From: Fervidibacter canadensis
GTDB lineage: Bacteria > Armatimonadota > Fervidibacteria > Fervidibacterales > Fervidibacteraceae
Direction of reading: 5' to 3'
NCBI GenBank assembly: GCA_041446545.1
Contig: JBGOEJ010000001.1
Coordinates: 310,001-374,000 of the forward strand
Length of the DNA stretch: 64,000 bases
Under the pieces are notes generated by a model, which searched no databases, was not told the origin of the DNA, and saw only the letters and a list, made by a program, of their open reading frames with translations. Of the stretch, positions 41,613 to 51,500 are shown piece after piece; the first letter of the stretch is position 1; every line of letters starts with the position of its first letter. The position numbers and the translations under genes are program-made.

Positions 41613-42782
41613 GTGCCCCTAAGGGCGGTGAAGCCCGTGAAGTTTATAGACGAGTTTCGGGACAAGGCGTTAGCGAAGGGGTTGCTGAAGGAAATTGAAC
41701 GGTTGTCGGTGGGTCGGTCGTTCAAGTTCATGGAAATTTGCGGGGGGCACACCCACACCATTTACCGCCATGCCCTCCACGATGTCCTTCCGCCCAACAT
41801 TGAGTTGGTGCACGGACCAGGTTGTCCTGTCTGCGTGTTACCAATGGGTCGGATAGACGATGCCCTTACCCTTGCTTATACCGATGGGGTGATTTTGACG
41901 ACTTTCGGAGACATGATGCGAGTGCCCGGCTCTAAAGGGACGCTCCTTGATGCTCAAGCCAATGGGGCAGATGTTCGGATGGTCTATTCGCCCTTAGATG
42001 CCCTCAAAATTGCTCGCCAGCACCCTGACCGCAAGGTCATCTTTTTTGCTATCGGTTTTGAGACGACGGCACCCAGCACTGCCTTAACGCTCCTTCGGGC
42101 GAGGCAAGAGGGCGTGGGCAACTTCTTCGTTTTTTGCAACCATGTCCTCATCTTACCTGCCGTTAAAGCCATCCTTGACAGTCCCGATATGCGGTTAGAT
42201 GGGTTTATCGGTCCTGGGCATGTGTCCACGATCATCGGTAGCAAACCTTGGTCGTTTGTCGCCAGAGATTACGGCAAACCCGTCGTTATCGCGGGGTTTG
42301 AGCCCTTGGACATTTTGCAGGCTGTCTACCTGCTTCTCCGCCAGTGGCGAGAGGGACGGTGTGAGGTGGAAATTCAATATACTCGGGTCGTCAAGCCTGA
42401 AGGGAATCCTCAAGCGTTGCGGGTGATGGGGCAGGTCTTTGAGTTACGCCCTCATTTTGAGTGGCGGGGTTTAGGCTTTATCGCCCGCAGCGCCTTAAAG
42501 TTGCGCCCTGAATTTTCTGAGCACGATGCCGAAGTCCAATTTCCTCTCCCTCACCTTCGGGTCGCCGACCCTAAAGCCTGTCAATGTGGAGAGGTGCTCA
42601 AGGGTGTCCTTAAGCCATGGGAGTGTCGGGTTTTCGGGACGGCTTGCACGCCGGAGACGCCGATCGGTGCTTGCATGGTTTCGCCCGAAGGGGCTTGCGC
42701 AGCGGTCTACCACTATGGGCGTTACTCGCGAAAAATTCGGGAACTGATAGACTTGACGGCACTTTCCAATAGTGAGGCATGA
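41613..42782 (+). CDS. hypD: Hydrogenase maturation protein HypD
   Basis: A 389-residue HypD, which helps build the Fe(CN)2CO centre of [NiFe] hydrogenases. It shows MEICGGHTHTIYRH (about residue 43), HGPGCPVCVLPMGR (about 69), FFAIGFETTAPSTAL and the C-terminal iron-sulfur region with ACQCGEVLKGV, ECRVFGTAC and IGACMVSPEG. GTG start at 41613 with a purine-rich GGATGGGG before it; a GTG five codons on is possible. hypE follows 26 bases downstream. No hypA, hypB, hypC, hypF or hydrogenase gene is in the window. Confidence 0.95.
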   Translation: MPLRAVKPVKFIDEFRDKALAKGLLKEIERLSVGRSFKFMEICGGHTHTIYRHALHDVLPPNIELVHGPGCPVCVLPMGRIDDALTLAYTDGVILTTFGDMMRVPGSKGTLLDAQANGADVRMVYSPLDALKIARQHPDRKVIFFAIGFETTAPSTALTLLRARQEGVGNFFVFCNHVLILPAVKAILDSPDMRLDGFIGPGHVSTIIGSKPWSFVARDYGKPVVIAGFEPLDILQAVYLLLRQWREGRCEVEIQYTRVVKPEGNPQALRVMGQVFELRPHFEWRGLGFIARSALKLRPEFSEHDAEVQFPLPHLRVADPKACQCGEVLKGVLKPWECRVFGTACTPETPIGACMVSPEGACAAVYHYGRYSRKIRELIDLTALSNSEA

Positions 42783-42808
42783 GGCTTTCTCAAGGGAGGG
42801 GACAAAGG

Positions 42809-43894
42809 ATGGCGAACCCAATGACGCCCCCTGAAGAGTTGTTGGAACGCATAGAAAAGTTGCGGCAGCGCCAAAAACCCCGCCTTCAAGAGACGACAGT
42901 GACGATGGTGCACGGAGCAGGCGGCAAAGCGACCCACGCCCTTGTTGAAGCCGTCTTTTTAGAGGCATTCCGCAATCCCATCTTGGAGCGATTAGAAGAC
43001 CAAGCGACTTTTGAATTGGATGGGAGGAAATGGGCGATAACAACGGACGCCTTCACCGTCGCCCCTCTTTTTTTTCCAGGCGGTGATATCGGTTGCCTTG
43101 CGGTGCATGGAACGGTCAACGACTTGGCGACGGCAGGGGCTCGCCCCCTTTTCCTGACGGCAGCGTTTATCTTGGAGGAAGGTTTCCCGATGGACGATTT
43201 GAGGCGTCTCGTCGCCTCTATGGCGGAAGCCAGCCGAAAAGTCGGCGCTGTCATCGTCACAGGTGACACCAAAACGGTGCAACGAGGAAAGGGTGATGGC
43301 GTTTACATTGCCATGACAGGCATCGGTCTCGTGGAGCATCCCCACCACCTTTCTATTGCCAACGCCCGTCCCGGCGACAAAGTGTTGGTTTCAGGCACTA
43401 TCGGCGAACACGGGATTGCCATCCTTTTGGCGCGGGGACATTTGGAGTTAGAAGCGGAAGTGCGAAGCGACACAGCACCCCTTTGGGATTTAGTGCATCA
43501 AGTCCTTTCCGCTTGCCCCTCCGTCCGTTGCCTTCGCGACCCGACGCGTGGGGGTGTCGCAACGGTGTTGAACGAAATCGCTCAGGCGTCGCAGGTGGGG
43601 GTGCGCCTTTTTGAGGAAGCCATCCCCGTTCGTCCCGAAGTGCGGGGCGCTTGCGAACTCTTGGGCATTGACCCTTTGTATGTCGCCAACGAAGGGAAGA
43701 TGGTGCTGGTCGTCGCCCCCGAAAAGGCAGAGGAAGCCCTTGCCGTCCTGCAGGAGCATCCCTTGGGACGGGAGGCAGCGATCATCGGTGAAATCACCGA
43801 CGAACCGAAGGGCATGGTGTTGCTGGAAACCAGTTTGGGTGGGACGAGGGTGCTGGATATGCTGACGGGCGACCCACTCCCTCGCATCTGTTAA
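42809..43894 (+). CDS. hypE: Hydrogenase maturation protein HypE
   Basis: A 361-residue HypE that dehydrates carbamoylated cysteine to thiocyanate during [NiFe] centre assembly. Its C-terminus ends PRIC, the tail whose cysteine carries the cyanide group. The AIRS-type fold shows VHGAGGKATHALVEAVF and DAFTVAPLFFPGGDIG near the N-terminus and CLRDPTRGGVATVLNEIA. GGGAGGGG lies before the ATG at 42809. Its neighbour hypD is directly upstream. Confidence 0.96.
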   Translation: MANPMTPPEELLERIEKLRQRQKPRLQETTVTMVHGAGGKATHALVEAVFLEAFRNPILERLEDQATFELDGRKWAITTDAFTVAPLFFPGGDIGCLAVHGTVNDLATAGARPLFLTAAFILEEGFPMDDLRRLVASMAEASRKVGAVIVTGDTKTVQRGKGDGVYIAMTGIGLVEHPHHLSIANARPGDKVLVSGTIGEHGIAILLARGHLELEAEVRSDTAPLWDLVHQVLSACPSVRCLRDPTRGGVATVLNEIAQASQVGVRLFEEAIPVRPEVRGACELLGIDPLYVANEGKMVLVVAPEKAEEALAVLQEHPLGREAAIIGEITDEPKGMVLLETSLGGTRVLDMLTGDPLPRIC

Positions 43895-43907
43895 CTCTTC
43901 CCCTCCG

Positions 43908-45023
43908 TCACCGCAGCACCCAACGGAAGAAGATGCTCACAATCCCGCCAGCGAGCATCAGCCAAGTGGCATCCCCACGCCGCCAATGGAGCACCAGCGC
44001 GAAAAGGAACAAGGTGATGGCAAAAGAGGACTTCAAAAGGCTCAAACCCAACTGCATCAGCGTCCATGCCAGCAAAACGACGACGGCGGCGTTGATGCCC
44101 CGCAGGGCACCCCGCAAGGGACGCCATTGCTTCCCCCGCTGCCACAACGGGCTAAGGAGCAACACGAGCAAAAAGGCGGGAAGGAAGATGGCGACAGTGG
44201 CGATGAACGCCCCGAGCAAGCCCGCTTTCAAGTAGCCGATGAAGGCAGCCGTCGTCAAGACAGGTCCTGGCGTCAGTTGCCCTGCTGCCACCGCATCCAG
44301 CAATTGCCGTTGCGTCAACCACCCCGTCCGCTCCACGAAGTCGGCTTGCAAGTAGGTGATGAGCAAATAGCCCGTCCCAAAGAGCGTCGCCCCAATTTTG
44401 AAAAACAACCCCGCCATCAAAGGGAGCGAGAAGGGAACGACTTGGGACATAGCGGCAGGCAATGTCGCTATGCCCAACACCGCCCCACGCCACCGCCGCC
44501 ACGCCATCGCAACGACACCGACGGCAATGAGCACCACCAACTCTTGCCGCGTCAGCGCCATCATCAGCAACGCTAACCCCGCAAACGCCCTCGTTTCCCA
44601 ATCCGCCAGCGCCGTCTTGGCAAGTTGAACGACGACAACGGTGACGACGGCGAGCAGGACAGGCTTCATGCCCTCCAAAAACGCCCCGACGGAAGGCAAG
44701 TTGCCGAAACGGGTGTAAAAGTGGGCGAGGGCAGTGACCATGACGAAAGCGGGCAGGATGAACAGGACGCCGCTAACGATGCCGCCTATTCGCCCCGCCC
44801 GCACGACGCCGAGGTGAATGGCTAACTCGGTGGAGTTCGGTCCTGGGATGAGGTTGGTGAACGCCATCAAGTCCAAAAACTCGTCGGCAGAAACCCACCG
44901 CCTTTTCTGCACACACTCCCGTTCCATCAAAGCGATGTGTGCCAGCGGTCCGCCAAATCCGATCAGCCCCAACTTCAAAAACAGCCCCGCTACTTCCCGC
45001 AACCGATCATGGTCGGGCATCAT
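43908..45023 (-). CDS. chrA: Chromate transporter ChrA family, two CHR domains
   Basis: A 371-residue membrane protein with two homologous CHR halves, each with about five hydrophobic segments: FLKLGLIGFGGPLAHIALME and FTNLIPGPNSTELAIHLG in the first half, FFKIGATLFGTGYLLITYL and GQLTPGPVLTTAAFIGY in the second. Such proteins expel chromate or, in some organisms, take up sulfate. I start at ATG 45023, where a GGCGGGGG ribosome site lies upstream and the start overlaps the end of the peroxiredoxin gene by 17 bases. The longer frame upstream is that gene read out of frame. Confidence 0.9.
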   Translation of the reverse strand: MMPDHDRLREVAGLFLKLGLIGFGGPLAHIALMERECVQKRRWVSADEFLDLMAFTNLIPGPNSTELAIHLGVVRAGRIGGIVSGVLFILPAFVMVTALAHFYTRFGNLPSVGAFLEGMKPVLLAVVTVVVVQLAKTALADWETRAFAGLALLMMALTRQELVVLIAVGVVAMAWRRWRGAVLGIATLPAAMSQVVPFSLPLMAGLFFKIGATLFGTGYLLITYLQADFVERTGWLTQRQLLDAVAAGQLTPGPVLTTAAFIGYLKAGLLGAFIATVAIFLPAFLLVLLLSPLWQRGKQWRPLRGALRGINAAVVVLLAWTLMQLGLSLLKSSFAITLFLFALVLHWRRGDATWLMLAGGIVSIFFRWVLR

Positions 45024-45807
45024 GTTTTTCCCCCGCCGGCAAGGGCAAGCCAGAAACGAACACCGCCAACGCTTGCCATTCATCCTTTCGCAGCACCGTC
45101 TCGTGGACGAAACCCGAAGCGATGGTCGCCTTGACAATTTCGTCATCACTCATGCGGTTGCCGATGCCGCCTAAGGGTTTTGTGTTGGGATAAAGGTCGG
45201 TCGCATTTCCATCAGCGCCGTGACAGCGGGCACACAAGTCGCGATAAATGCTTTCGCCCAACTGCCACCTTCGGACAAGTTCCACCAAGTCCCTGCCATG
45301 CATGGCAGGGTTGACTTGACGGACGATGCGTCGGATGAACCCGTTTTTGTCAATGAGGAAGGTGATGCGTCGGGCGCAATCGTTCTCAGCGTCGTAAACG
45401 CCGTAGCGCTTGAGGACGCTTCGGTCGGTGTCGCTGAGGACGAAAAAGTTCAGGCTTTCTTTGGCGCAAAGGTTGCGGTTGAATTCAGGCGGTCGGAAAC
45501 TGACCGCCAAAATGACGACCTCCCGCTTCGCCAACTCGTCCGCTGCGTCCCGCAGCGAGCGCAGTTCGGCAATTCACCCGCCCGCTTGAAAGAGGGCAGG
45601 ATAAAAGGCGAGTGCCACCATCTTTTTGCCCTGAAACTCCGAAAGCCGACGGACAATGCCGTCGCTGTCGGGCAGGGCAAAGTCAGGCGCTTTTGCGCCC
45701 AACCGAACATCGTCCCTTTCTGAGGGCTTCGCCTCTTTGCCCATCACCCATGTCAGCGCTAAGAGCATCACCATCATCACTGTGCCGTAGTGCCATCGTG
45801 CCCTCAT
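45007..45807 (-). CDS. Peroxiredoxin fused to cytochrome c, with in-frame UGA at the catalytic position (selenoprotein candidate)
   Basis: Read from ATG 45807 through the UGA at 45574-45576, this is one 266-residue frame, with residue 78 as Sec (U) if decoded. Without readthrough it splits into an N-terminal half and a headless C-terminal half. Domains: signal anchor (residues about 10-22); AhpC/TSA-type peroxiredoxin (KAPDFALPDSDG, FQGKKMVALAFYPALFQAGG-U-IAELRSLRD, about 38-165) with U at the peroxidatic position and a possible resolving C114; and a cytochrome c domain (CARCH at 192-196, C-terminal). GGAAGGAGG is upstream of the ATG. A SECIS-like hairpin follows the UGA. Expected role: thiol or selenol peroxidase fed electrons by its own heme domain. 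chrA follows, overlapping 17 bases. Confidence 0.8.
45541..45557 (-). promoter_or_regulatory. SECIS-like stem-loop in the peroxiredoxin gene
   Basis: Sixteen bases after the UGA, CGCTGCG-GGA-CGCAGCG forms a perfect 7-bp stem with a G-leading loop (or a 6-bp stem with loop GGGAC). The distance from UGA to loop fits the bacterial SECIS range. It lies inside the coding frame, as bacterial SECIS elements do. Confidence 0.65.
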
Positions 45808-45920
45808 CGCCCCTTGTGCCTCCTTCCCGTTGGTGTCGTCGGCTGCTCCCTTCGTCAACTCAATGGATGCGACCTTCCCAAAGCAGTCTTCCTGCTCTCT
45901 TCACAGTGTGAAGCGGCGAG

Positions 45921-47174
45921 TTAAGGAACAGATTGGCTGGCGAGCAACTGACAGGCGGCTTGACGCAATTGAGGCAACTGGCGGGCAAAGAGCAAACCGC
46001 CGATCATGCAAGCGACACCGCCGAGGGAAACCGTCGTCGGTGCGCCGAGCCAATGCGCCAATGTGCCCGCCAGCAACGAGCCAAAAGGTGCCATGCCCAT
46101 GAACATCATCGCATAAACCGCCATGACCCGCCCCCGCAATTCATCGGGGGAAAGGGTTTGAACGAGGGTGTTGGAAGACGCCATTTGCGTGATCATGCAA
46201 AAGCCCGTTGGCACCATCAGCAAAGTTGAGAGCCAAAAAGAACGGGAGTGGGCAAAAAGGATGAGGCTGATGCCGAACCCGATAGCCCCAAACGCTACCC
46301 GTTTGCCCAAGCCCCGAATGCCTTCCCGCATCGCCAACATCAGCGCCCCCATTAACGCCCCGACACCCGACGCCGACATCAAAATGCCCAACCCTTTCGC
46401 CCCGCCGTGCAAGATGCGGTCAGCGAAAATAGGCATCAAAACGGTGTAGGACATCCCCATCACACTGACCGACGCCAGCAGCAAAAGGATTTCACGGATA
46501 GGGCTGGTTCGGACGACAAATTGAAGCCCTTCCACCAATCGCTCCAAAGGGTTGGCGGTCGCCGACGATGGCACGGTGTCGGGCACATCCATCATCAGTA
46601 ATCCCGCAATGACGGCGAGGTAACTAACGGCGTTGGCGAAAAAGCACCAACCTTCTCCGACCCCCGCCACCACGACACCTGCGATGGCAGGACCGACGAT
46701 GCGGGCAACATTGAACATCGCCGAATTGAGGGCGATGACATTGAGCAAAAGTTCACGGGAGACCATCTCTGGCACGAAGGCTTGGCGGGCGGGCACATCC
46801 ACAGCGTTCACCAACCCGAACAACAACGCCAACAATGGGATGTGCCAAGGACGAATGCGATGGGTCAGGGTGAGTAGTGCGAAGGCGAAAGCGAGAAACA
46901 TGAAGAGCGTTTGAGTGACGACGACGATGTTGCGTTTCGGAAAGCGGTCGGCAAGGACGCCACCGATGGGCGCCAGCAGAAAGACGGGGATTTGACCGAG
47001 GAAGCCGACGAGCCCCAGCAATGCTGCCGAACCCGTCAACCGATAGACGAGCCATTGCTGGGCGACCGATTGCATCCAAGTGCCCATCAGCGAGATGAGT
47101 TGCCCGAAAAAGAAAAGGCGATAATTGCGCGACGCCAACGCCCGCAACGGCGTCGGCAACCGACTGCCCTCCAT
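45921..47174 (-). CDS. MFS transporter
   Basis: A 417-residue major facilitator with about 12 predicted transmembrane helices. Near the start are LRALASRNYRLFFFGQLISLMGTWMQ (shown in part) and GVLADRFPKRNIVVV, the A-motif of the first half; PDELRGRVMAVYAM is the corresponding loop of the second half. It resembles the enterobactin-exporter-like DHA3 group, often efflux pumps. The substrate is unknown. It precedes the peroxiredoxin gene on the same strand with a gap of 113 bases. Confidence 0.87.
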   Translation of the reverse strand: MEGSRLPTPLRALASRNYRLFFFGQLISLMGTWMQSVAQQWLVYRLTGSAALLGLVGFLGQIPVFLLAPIGGVLADRFPKRNIVVVTQTLFMFLAFAFALLTLTHRIRPWHIPLLALLFGLVNAVDVPARQAFVPEMVSRELLLNVIALNSAMFNVARIVGPAIAGVVVAGVGEGWCFFANAVSYLAVIAGLLMMDVPDTVPSSATANPLERLVEGLQFVVRTSPIREILLLLASVSVMGMSYTVLMPIFADRILHGGAKGLGILMSASGVGALMGALMLAMREGIRGLGKRVAFGAIGFGISLILFAHSRSFWLSTLLMVPTGFCMITQMASSNTLVQTLSPDELRGRVMAVYAMMFMGMAPFGSLLAGTLAHWLGAPTTVSLGGVACMIGGLLFARQLPQLRQAACQLLASQSVP

Positions 47175-47469
47175 CTCATCATAACCGAAGCGCTAATTTT
47201 ATGGCACGCATCAACCCCCTTGCGGGCGATAGGGTCTTTCTTTTGCCAACTGCGAAAGCCCGTTTCCTTGCACCTTAAACTTACCGCCCTTCCACGACCA
47301 AAACTTCGGGATGGGGGAACCATCCTTGGCGGTATCCGACCGAGGGTGACGCCACCAGTCACGCGATTTGCCGATACTCGCGGCTCAGCAAAAGCCTCGC
47401 CCTCCCAAAGGGTCATTTCGCAATGCATGCAGGGCTAAGTTTGTCGGGATTTAGCGGCACTCCTGAGTT
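47175..47469. other. 295-base intergenic region, no convincing gene
   Basis: Frames here give LWEGEAFAEPRVSA-type peptides, common translations of dispersed low-value repeats rather than proteins. I see no family and only a weak start. It may hold the 3' end and promoter signals between pfkB-type and MFS genes. Confidence 0.35.
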
Positions 47470-48429
47470 TCAGCGCAGCACGCCTTTCGCTTGGGCTTGC
47501 AGGAGGGCGTCTATTTCGGCTTTGCTGCCGATGAACCAATCGCCGGGGATGGTGTGTTTGAGGGCTGCCATCGCTAAGCCGTAACGCAAGCCCAACTCCC
47601 AGTTGCCTTGCAAAACGCCATAAAGCAAGCCAGCGACAAAAGCGTCACCTGCGCCCAATCGGTCTACTTCCGTCAGCGCAAAACCGACGGCGGTGAAACC
47701 GCCTTGCGGCGTCGCAACGACAGCGCGGTCGCCGTGCGTGATGACGACATGAGGAATTCGGAAGGTGGCTTGCAATTGGCGGGCGCTCGTTTCGGCGTCA
47801 CCCATCAAGCCAAAGAGCGTCGCTGCGTCGTCCTTCGTGCAAATCAAAATGTCCACGCCTGAACGCAGGAGCGACGACAAAATTGCCCGCGCTTGTTCGG
47901 GTGCCCAAAGACGGGCGCGGTAGTTGACATCAAAACTGACGAGCATGCCCTTTTGCTTTGCCCGCACGATGGCAGCACCGACCAGTTGACGGCAATTGTC
48001 GCTGAGGGCGGGAGTGATGCCTGTCAAGTGCAGGATTTTCGCCGTGCCGATGAACTCCCAATCCAGTTCGTCGGGGCGTAAGGAGTTGATGGCGGAGTGG
48101 CGTCGGTCGTAAAGGACGCTACTGGGTCGGGGCGGAGTGCCCCGCTCGTAAAAGTAAAGCCCGACGCGCCCTTCGTTCGTCCAGATAATGCGAGAGGTGT
48201 CCACGCCGAACCGTTGGGCTTCCCCCACGATGCGCCAACCCAAGGGATTGCTGGGCAACTTGGAGACCCACGCCACGGGCACACCCAATTGCGCTAAGGC
48301 GACAGCGACATTCAATTCCGCCCCGCCAATGTGGATTTCCAAAACGGGCGTCGTCTCCAAGCGTTGATGGTCAGGCGGCGAAAGGCGTATCATCGCTTCG
48401 CCCAAAGTGACAACCTGCGGGTTCGCCAT
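47470..48429 (-). CDS. PfkB-family carbohydrate kinase, 2-keto-3-deoxygluconate kinase-like
   Basis: A 319-residue ribokinase-family kinase. The N-terminal substrate site GGAELNVAVALAQLG (about residue 33) and the C-terminal anion hole and catalytic D in DRLGAGDAFVAGLLYG (about 250) are clear. Overall it most resembles KDG kinase (KdgK), which phosphorylates 2-keto-3-deoxygluconate, but other sugars are possible. I chose ATG 48429 (MANPQVVTLGEA), which is the normal family start. It is divergent from the tricorn-like gene. Confidence 0.88.
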   Translation of the reverse strand: MANPQVVTLGEAMIRLSPPDHQRLETTPVLEIHIGGAELNVAVALAQLGVPVAWVSKLPSNPLGWRIVGEAQRFGVDTSRIIWTNEGRVGLYFYERGTPPRPSSVLYDRRHSAINSLRPDELDWEFIGTAKILHLTGITPALSDNCRQLVGAAIVRAKQKGMLVSFDVNYRARLWAPEQARAILSSLLRSGVDILICTKDDAATLFGLMGDAETSARQLQATFRIPHVVITHGDRAVVATPQGGFTAVGFALTEVDRLGAGDAFVAGLLYGVLQGNWELGLRYGLAMAALKHTIPGDWFIGSKAEIDALLQAQAKGVLR

Positions 48430-48575
48430 TGCTCCCTTTCCCCCTTTGAGCGTCAAAAGGAGATGAACCGTCAAGCGATGGACTTAACGGCGCTGTCAGC
48501 AATTGTAGCGAAGTCGTTTTCCCTTCGTGCCAAAATGAAGCCCGAAACAAAACGGTGCGGAAAGGAGGCGTGGCG

Positions 48576-51500
48576 ATGCGCAAGGCAGTCATTGGGATGT
48601 TTTGTTTCTGGGCTGCGTTGGCGGTGGCGCAGCAACCTGAACCCGCTAAGTTTTTGCGCTTTCCCGCCCTCTCCCCTGATGGCAAGCAAATCGCTTTCAG
48701 TTATCTCGGTGACCTTTGGGTTGCGCCCGTGGAAGGTGGCATGGCGACACGCTTGACCGTTCATCCCGCTCACGACATCCGCCCCCGTTTTTCCCCCGAC
48801 GGCAAGTGGATTGCCTTCAACTCCAACCGCGAGGGCAACTATGACATCTATTTGATGCCCGCTACGGGTGGGCGACCGAAACGACTGACCTTCCATAGCG
48901 CTGACGACTTCTTGGGCGACTGGTCGCCCGACGGGCGGTGGATCGTCTTCAGCAGCAACCGCGACCATCGTTTCAGCCAAATTTACCTGCTGGAAGTGGC
49001 GACAGGTTATGTGCGTCGGCTCACCGACGATGAGACGAACCTGCACAGCCCCACTTTCTCCCCCGACGGGCACTACCTCGTCTTCTGTCGGGGCGGGACA
49101 AGTTGGTGGCGGAAGGGCTATCGGGGCAGTGCCAATAGCGAAATTTGGCGGATGCCCATCACCATTGATGGCGACCGAATCACTGTCGGGACGCCCGAAC
49201 GCTTGACCCGCTACGAAGGCAACGATTGGTCGCCAATGGTCACCCCTGACGGGATGCTTTATTTCGTCAGCGACCGAACGGGCGTTTTCAACTTGTGGCG
49301 GATGCCCTTCAGCGGGACGGACAAAACAAAGGTGGAGCAAATCACCCGCCATGAAGACCGCATCTTGAACCCCTCCATGAGCCGTGACGGACGCTTCATC
49401 GTTTACGAACACGATTTTTCCCTTTGGGTCGTTCCGACAAAGGGCGGTGAGCCGAAGCGGTTGACGATTTATGCCCCCAGTGATGAGCAGCAAAATCGCC
49501 GACAACGCTTGACACTGACGAGTGGAGCGACAGAGTTCGCCCTTTCACCCGATGGCAAGCAAATCGCCTTCGTCGTGCGGGGCGACATCTTCGTCATCAA
49601 CGCCGACCGAGGTGGCGAGGCAAAACGGCTCACCGACCATCCCTACCGCGACTTTGACCTTGATTGGTCACCCGACAGCCGAAAAATCGCCTTCATCTCC
49701 GAGCGAGACGGCAACCGTGAGGTTTACCTTGTGGATGTGCAGACGAAAGAGTTGAAGCGGTTGACGAACACCCCCGACCCCGAAAGCAGCCCCAAATGGT
49801 CGCCGACAGGAAACTATGTGGCGTTTTTGCGGGGCGCTTTCGGACGACAACTTTGCTGGGTGAATGTCAACACGGGCGAAGAGAAGGTGGTGGCGCAGGG
49901 ACCGTTCATCGGCGAATTTGCGTGGAGCCCTGACGGGCGCTGGATTTGCTTCAACCGTCGCGACCATGCCAACAATGTCACCGACCTTTACATCGTCGGG
50001 TGGAACGGCGGTGAAGCGGTCAATGTGACACGAATGCCTTATTGGAACGGCAGCATCGTTTGGACGAAAGATGGAAAGCACCTCGTCTTCCGCAGCCGTC
50101 GCACCGACGACAACACCGATATCTTCGCCCTGCCGCTGGAGCGACCGAAGGAGAAACTGGACGAAGAGGAACGAGGCGAAGGGCGAGGCGCTCTTGAACC
50201 ATTTCACCTTTTCATCAACTTGCAAACTGCCCCCGCCGAGGGCGCTCCACAGAAAGCCCCTGAACGCAAAGAAGGCGAAAAGAAATTGCCCGAAGTGCGC
50301 ATTGATTTCACCGACATCCACAAGCGCGTCCGTCGGCTGACGGCGACGGTGTTCCATGAGGGTGACTTCGCCGTCTCGCCCGACAGCAAAACCGTTATCT
50401 TCGTCGCCGCTCCCGTTGACCAGCCCGAAATTTGGTCAGTGCCATTGGAGGGTGGCTCGCTGACGCGTTTAGTGACGGGCGTTTCGGCGTCGCAACTGCA
50501 ATTTTCGCCCGATGGCAACCGCCTTTACTTCCTGTCAACGGGTGGGAGCATCCGCTACCTAACTCGCCCCACCAACACACTGGGTGCTGTCAACTTCACG
50601 GCACGCATGGTCGTAGACCGCTTCGTAGAGTTGCAGCACATGTTTGACGAGGGTTGGCGGCTTTTGAAGGAGCAGTTTTACGATGAGAAGATGCACGGCG
50701 TCAACTGGGACGCCATGCGCGAGAAGTATCGCCCCCTCCTTGAGCAGGTCGCCAACAAGGAGGACTTTTACGCGTTAGTAAGCCTGATGCTGGGCGAACT
50801 GAACGCGTCGCATCTGGGCATCGGCGGTCCGACGGTCAGCGGCGCCGAGACGGCTTATCTGGGCGTTTGGTTTGACCCTGACCATCGCGGTCTTGGCGTG
50901 AAGGTGGCGCGGGTTCTGAAAAATTCGCCCGCCGACAAGGATGAAAGTCGGTTGCGGGTCGGCGAGTTTATCTTGGCAATTGATGGCACAGAAGTTAGCA
51001 ACAACGAGCAACTTTGGGAGGCACTGGCGGATAAAGCGGGTCGCATCGTGGAGTTGCTCGTCAACGATAAGCCGACGAAAGAAGGCGCCCGCCTCGTCAA
51101 GATCAAACCCATCAACCGTGAACAGTGGGCGGATTTGCTTTACGACGAATGGGTAGAGACGCGCAAGCAGTTGGTGGAACGATGGTCGGGTGGGCGCATC
51201 GGCTACATTCACATCCGCGCCATGAGCTCCAGCGAACTGCGCAAGTTTGAGCGGGAATTTTACGCCGAAGTCGTCGGCAAAAAAGAGGCGCTCATCATTG
51301 ATGTCCGCTTTAACGGCGGCGGTCGCATCCACGACGAACTGCTGAGCATCTTGAAGCGACGGCTCTATGCGATGGAGCAATATCGGGGCGCGCCACCCTT
51401 CACCCAACCCTTCCAAGTCTGGCAGAAACCGACGATTGTGCTCATCAACGAGTTCTCCGCCTCCGATGCCGAAATTTTCCCGAAGGCGTTTAGCGATTTA

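Noticed and set aside
45007..45534. A separate gene for the C-terminal half of the peroxiredoxin, starting at a TTG
   Set aside because: The half lacks the first part of the fold and has no ribosome site. It is the continuation of the upstream frame past the UGA.
45574..45576. Explaining the three UGA codons by whole-genome UGA recoding
   Set aside because: UGA acts as an ordinary stop elsewhere, for example in the ATGA and TTGA overlaps at 1589, 2446, 30061 and 54416, where the next gene starts within the stop codon. Recoding would erase those ends.
47370..47428. A gene encoding the LWEGEAFAEPRVSA-type peptide
   Set aside because: Such peptides are common products of short dispersed repeats and have no protein family; only one copy is seen here.
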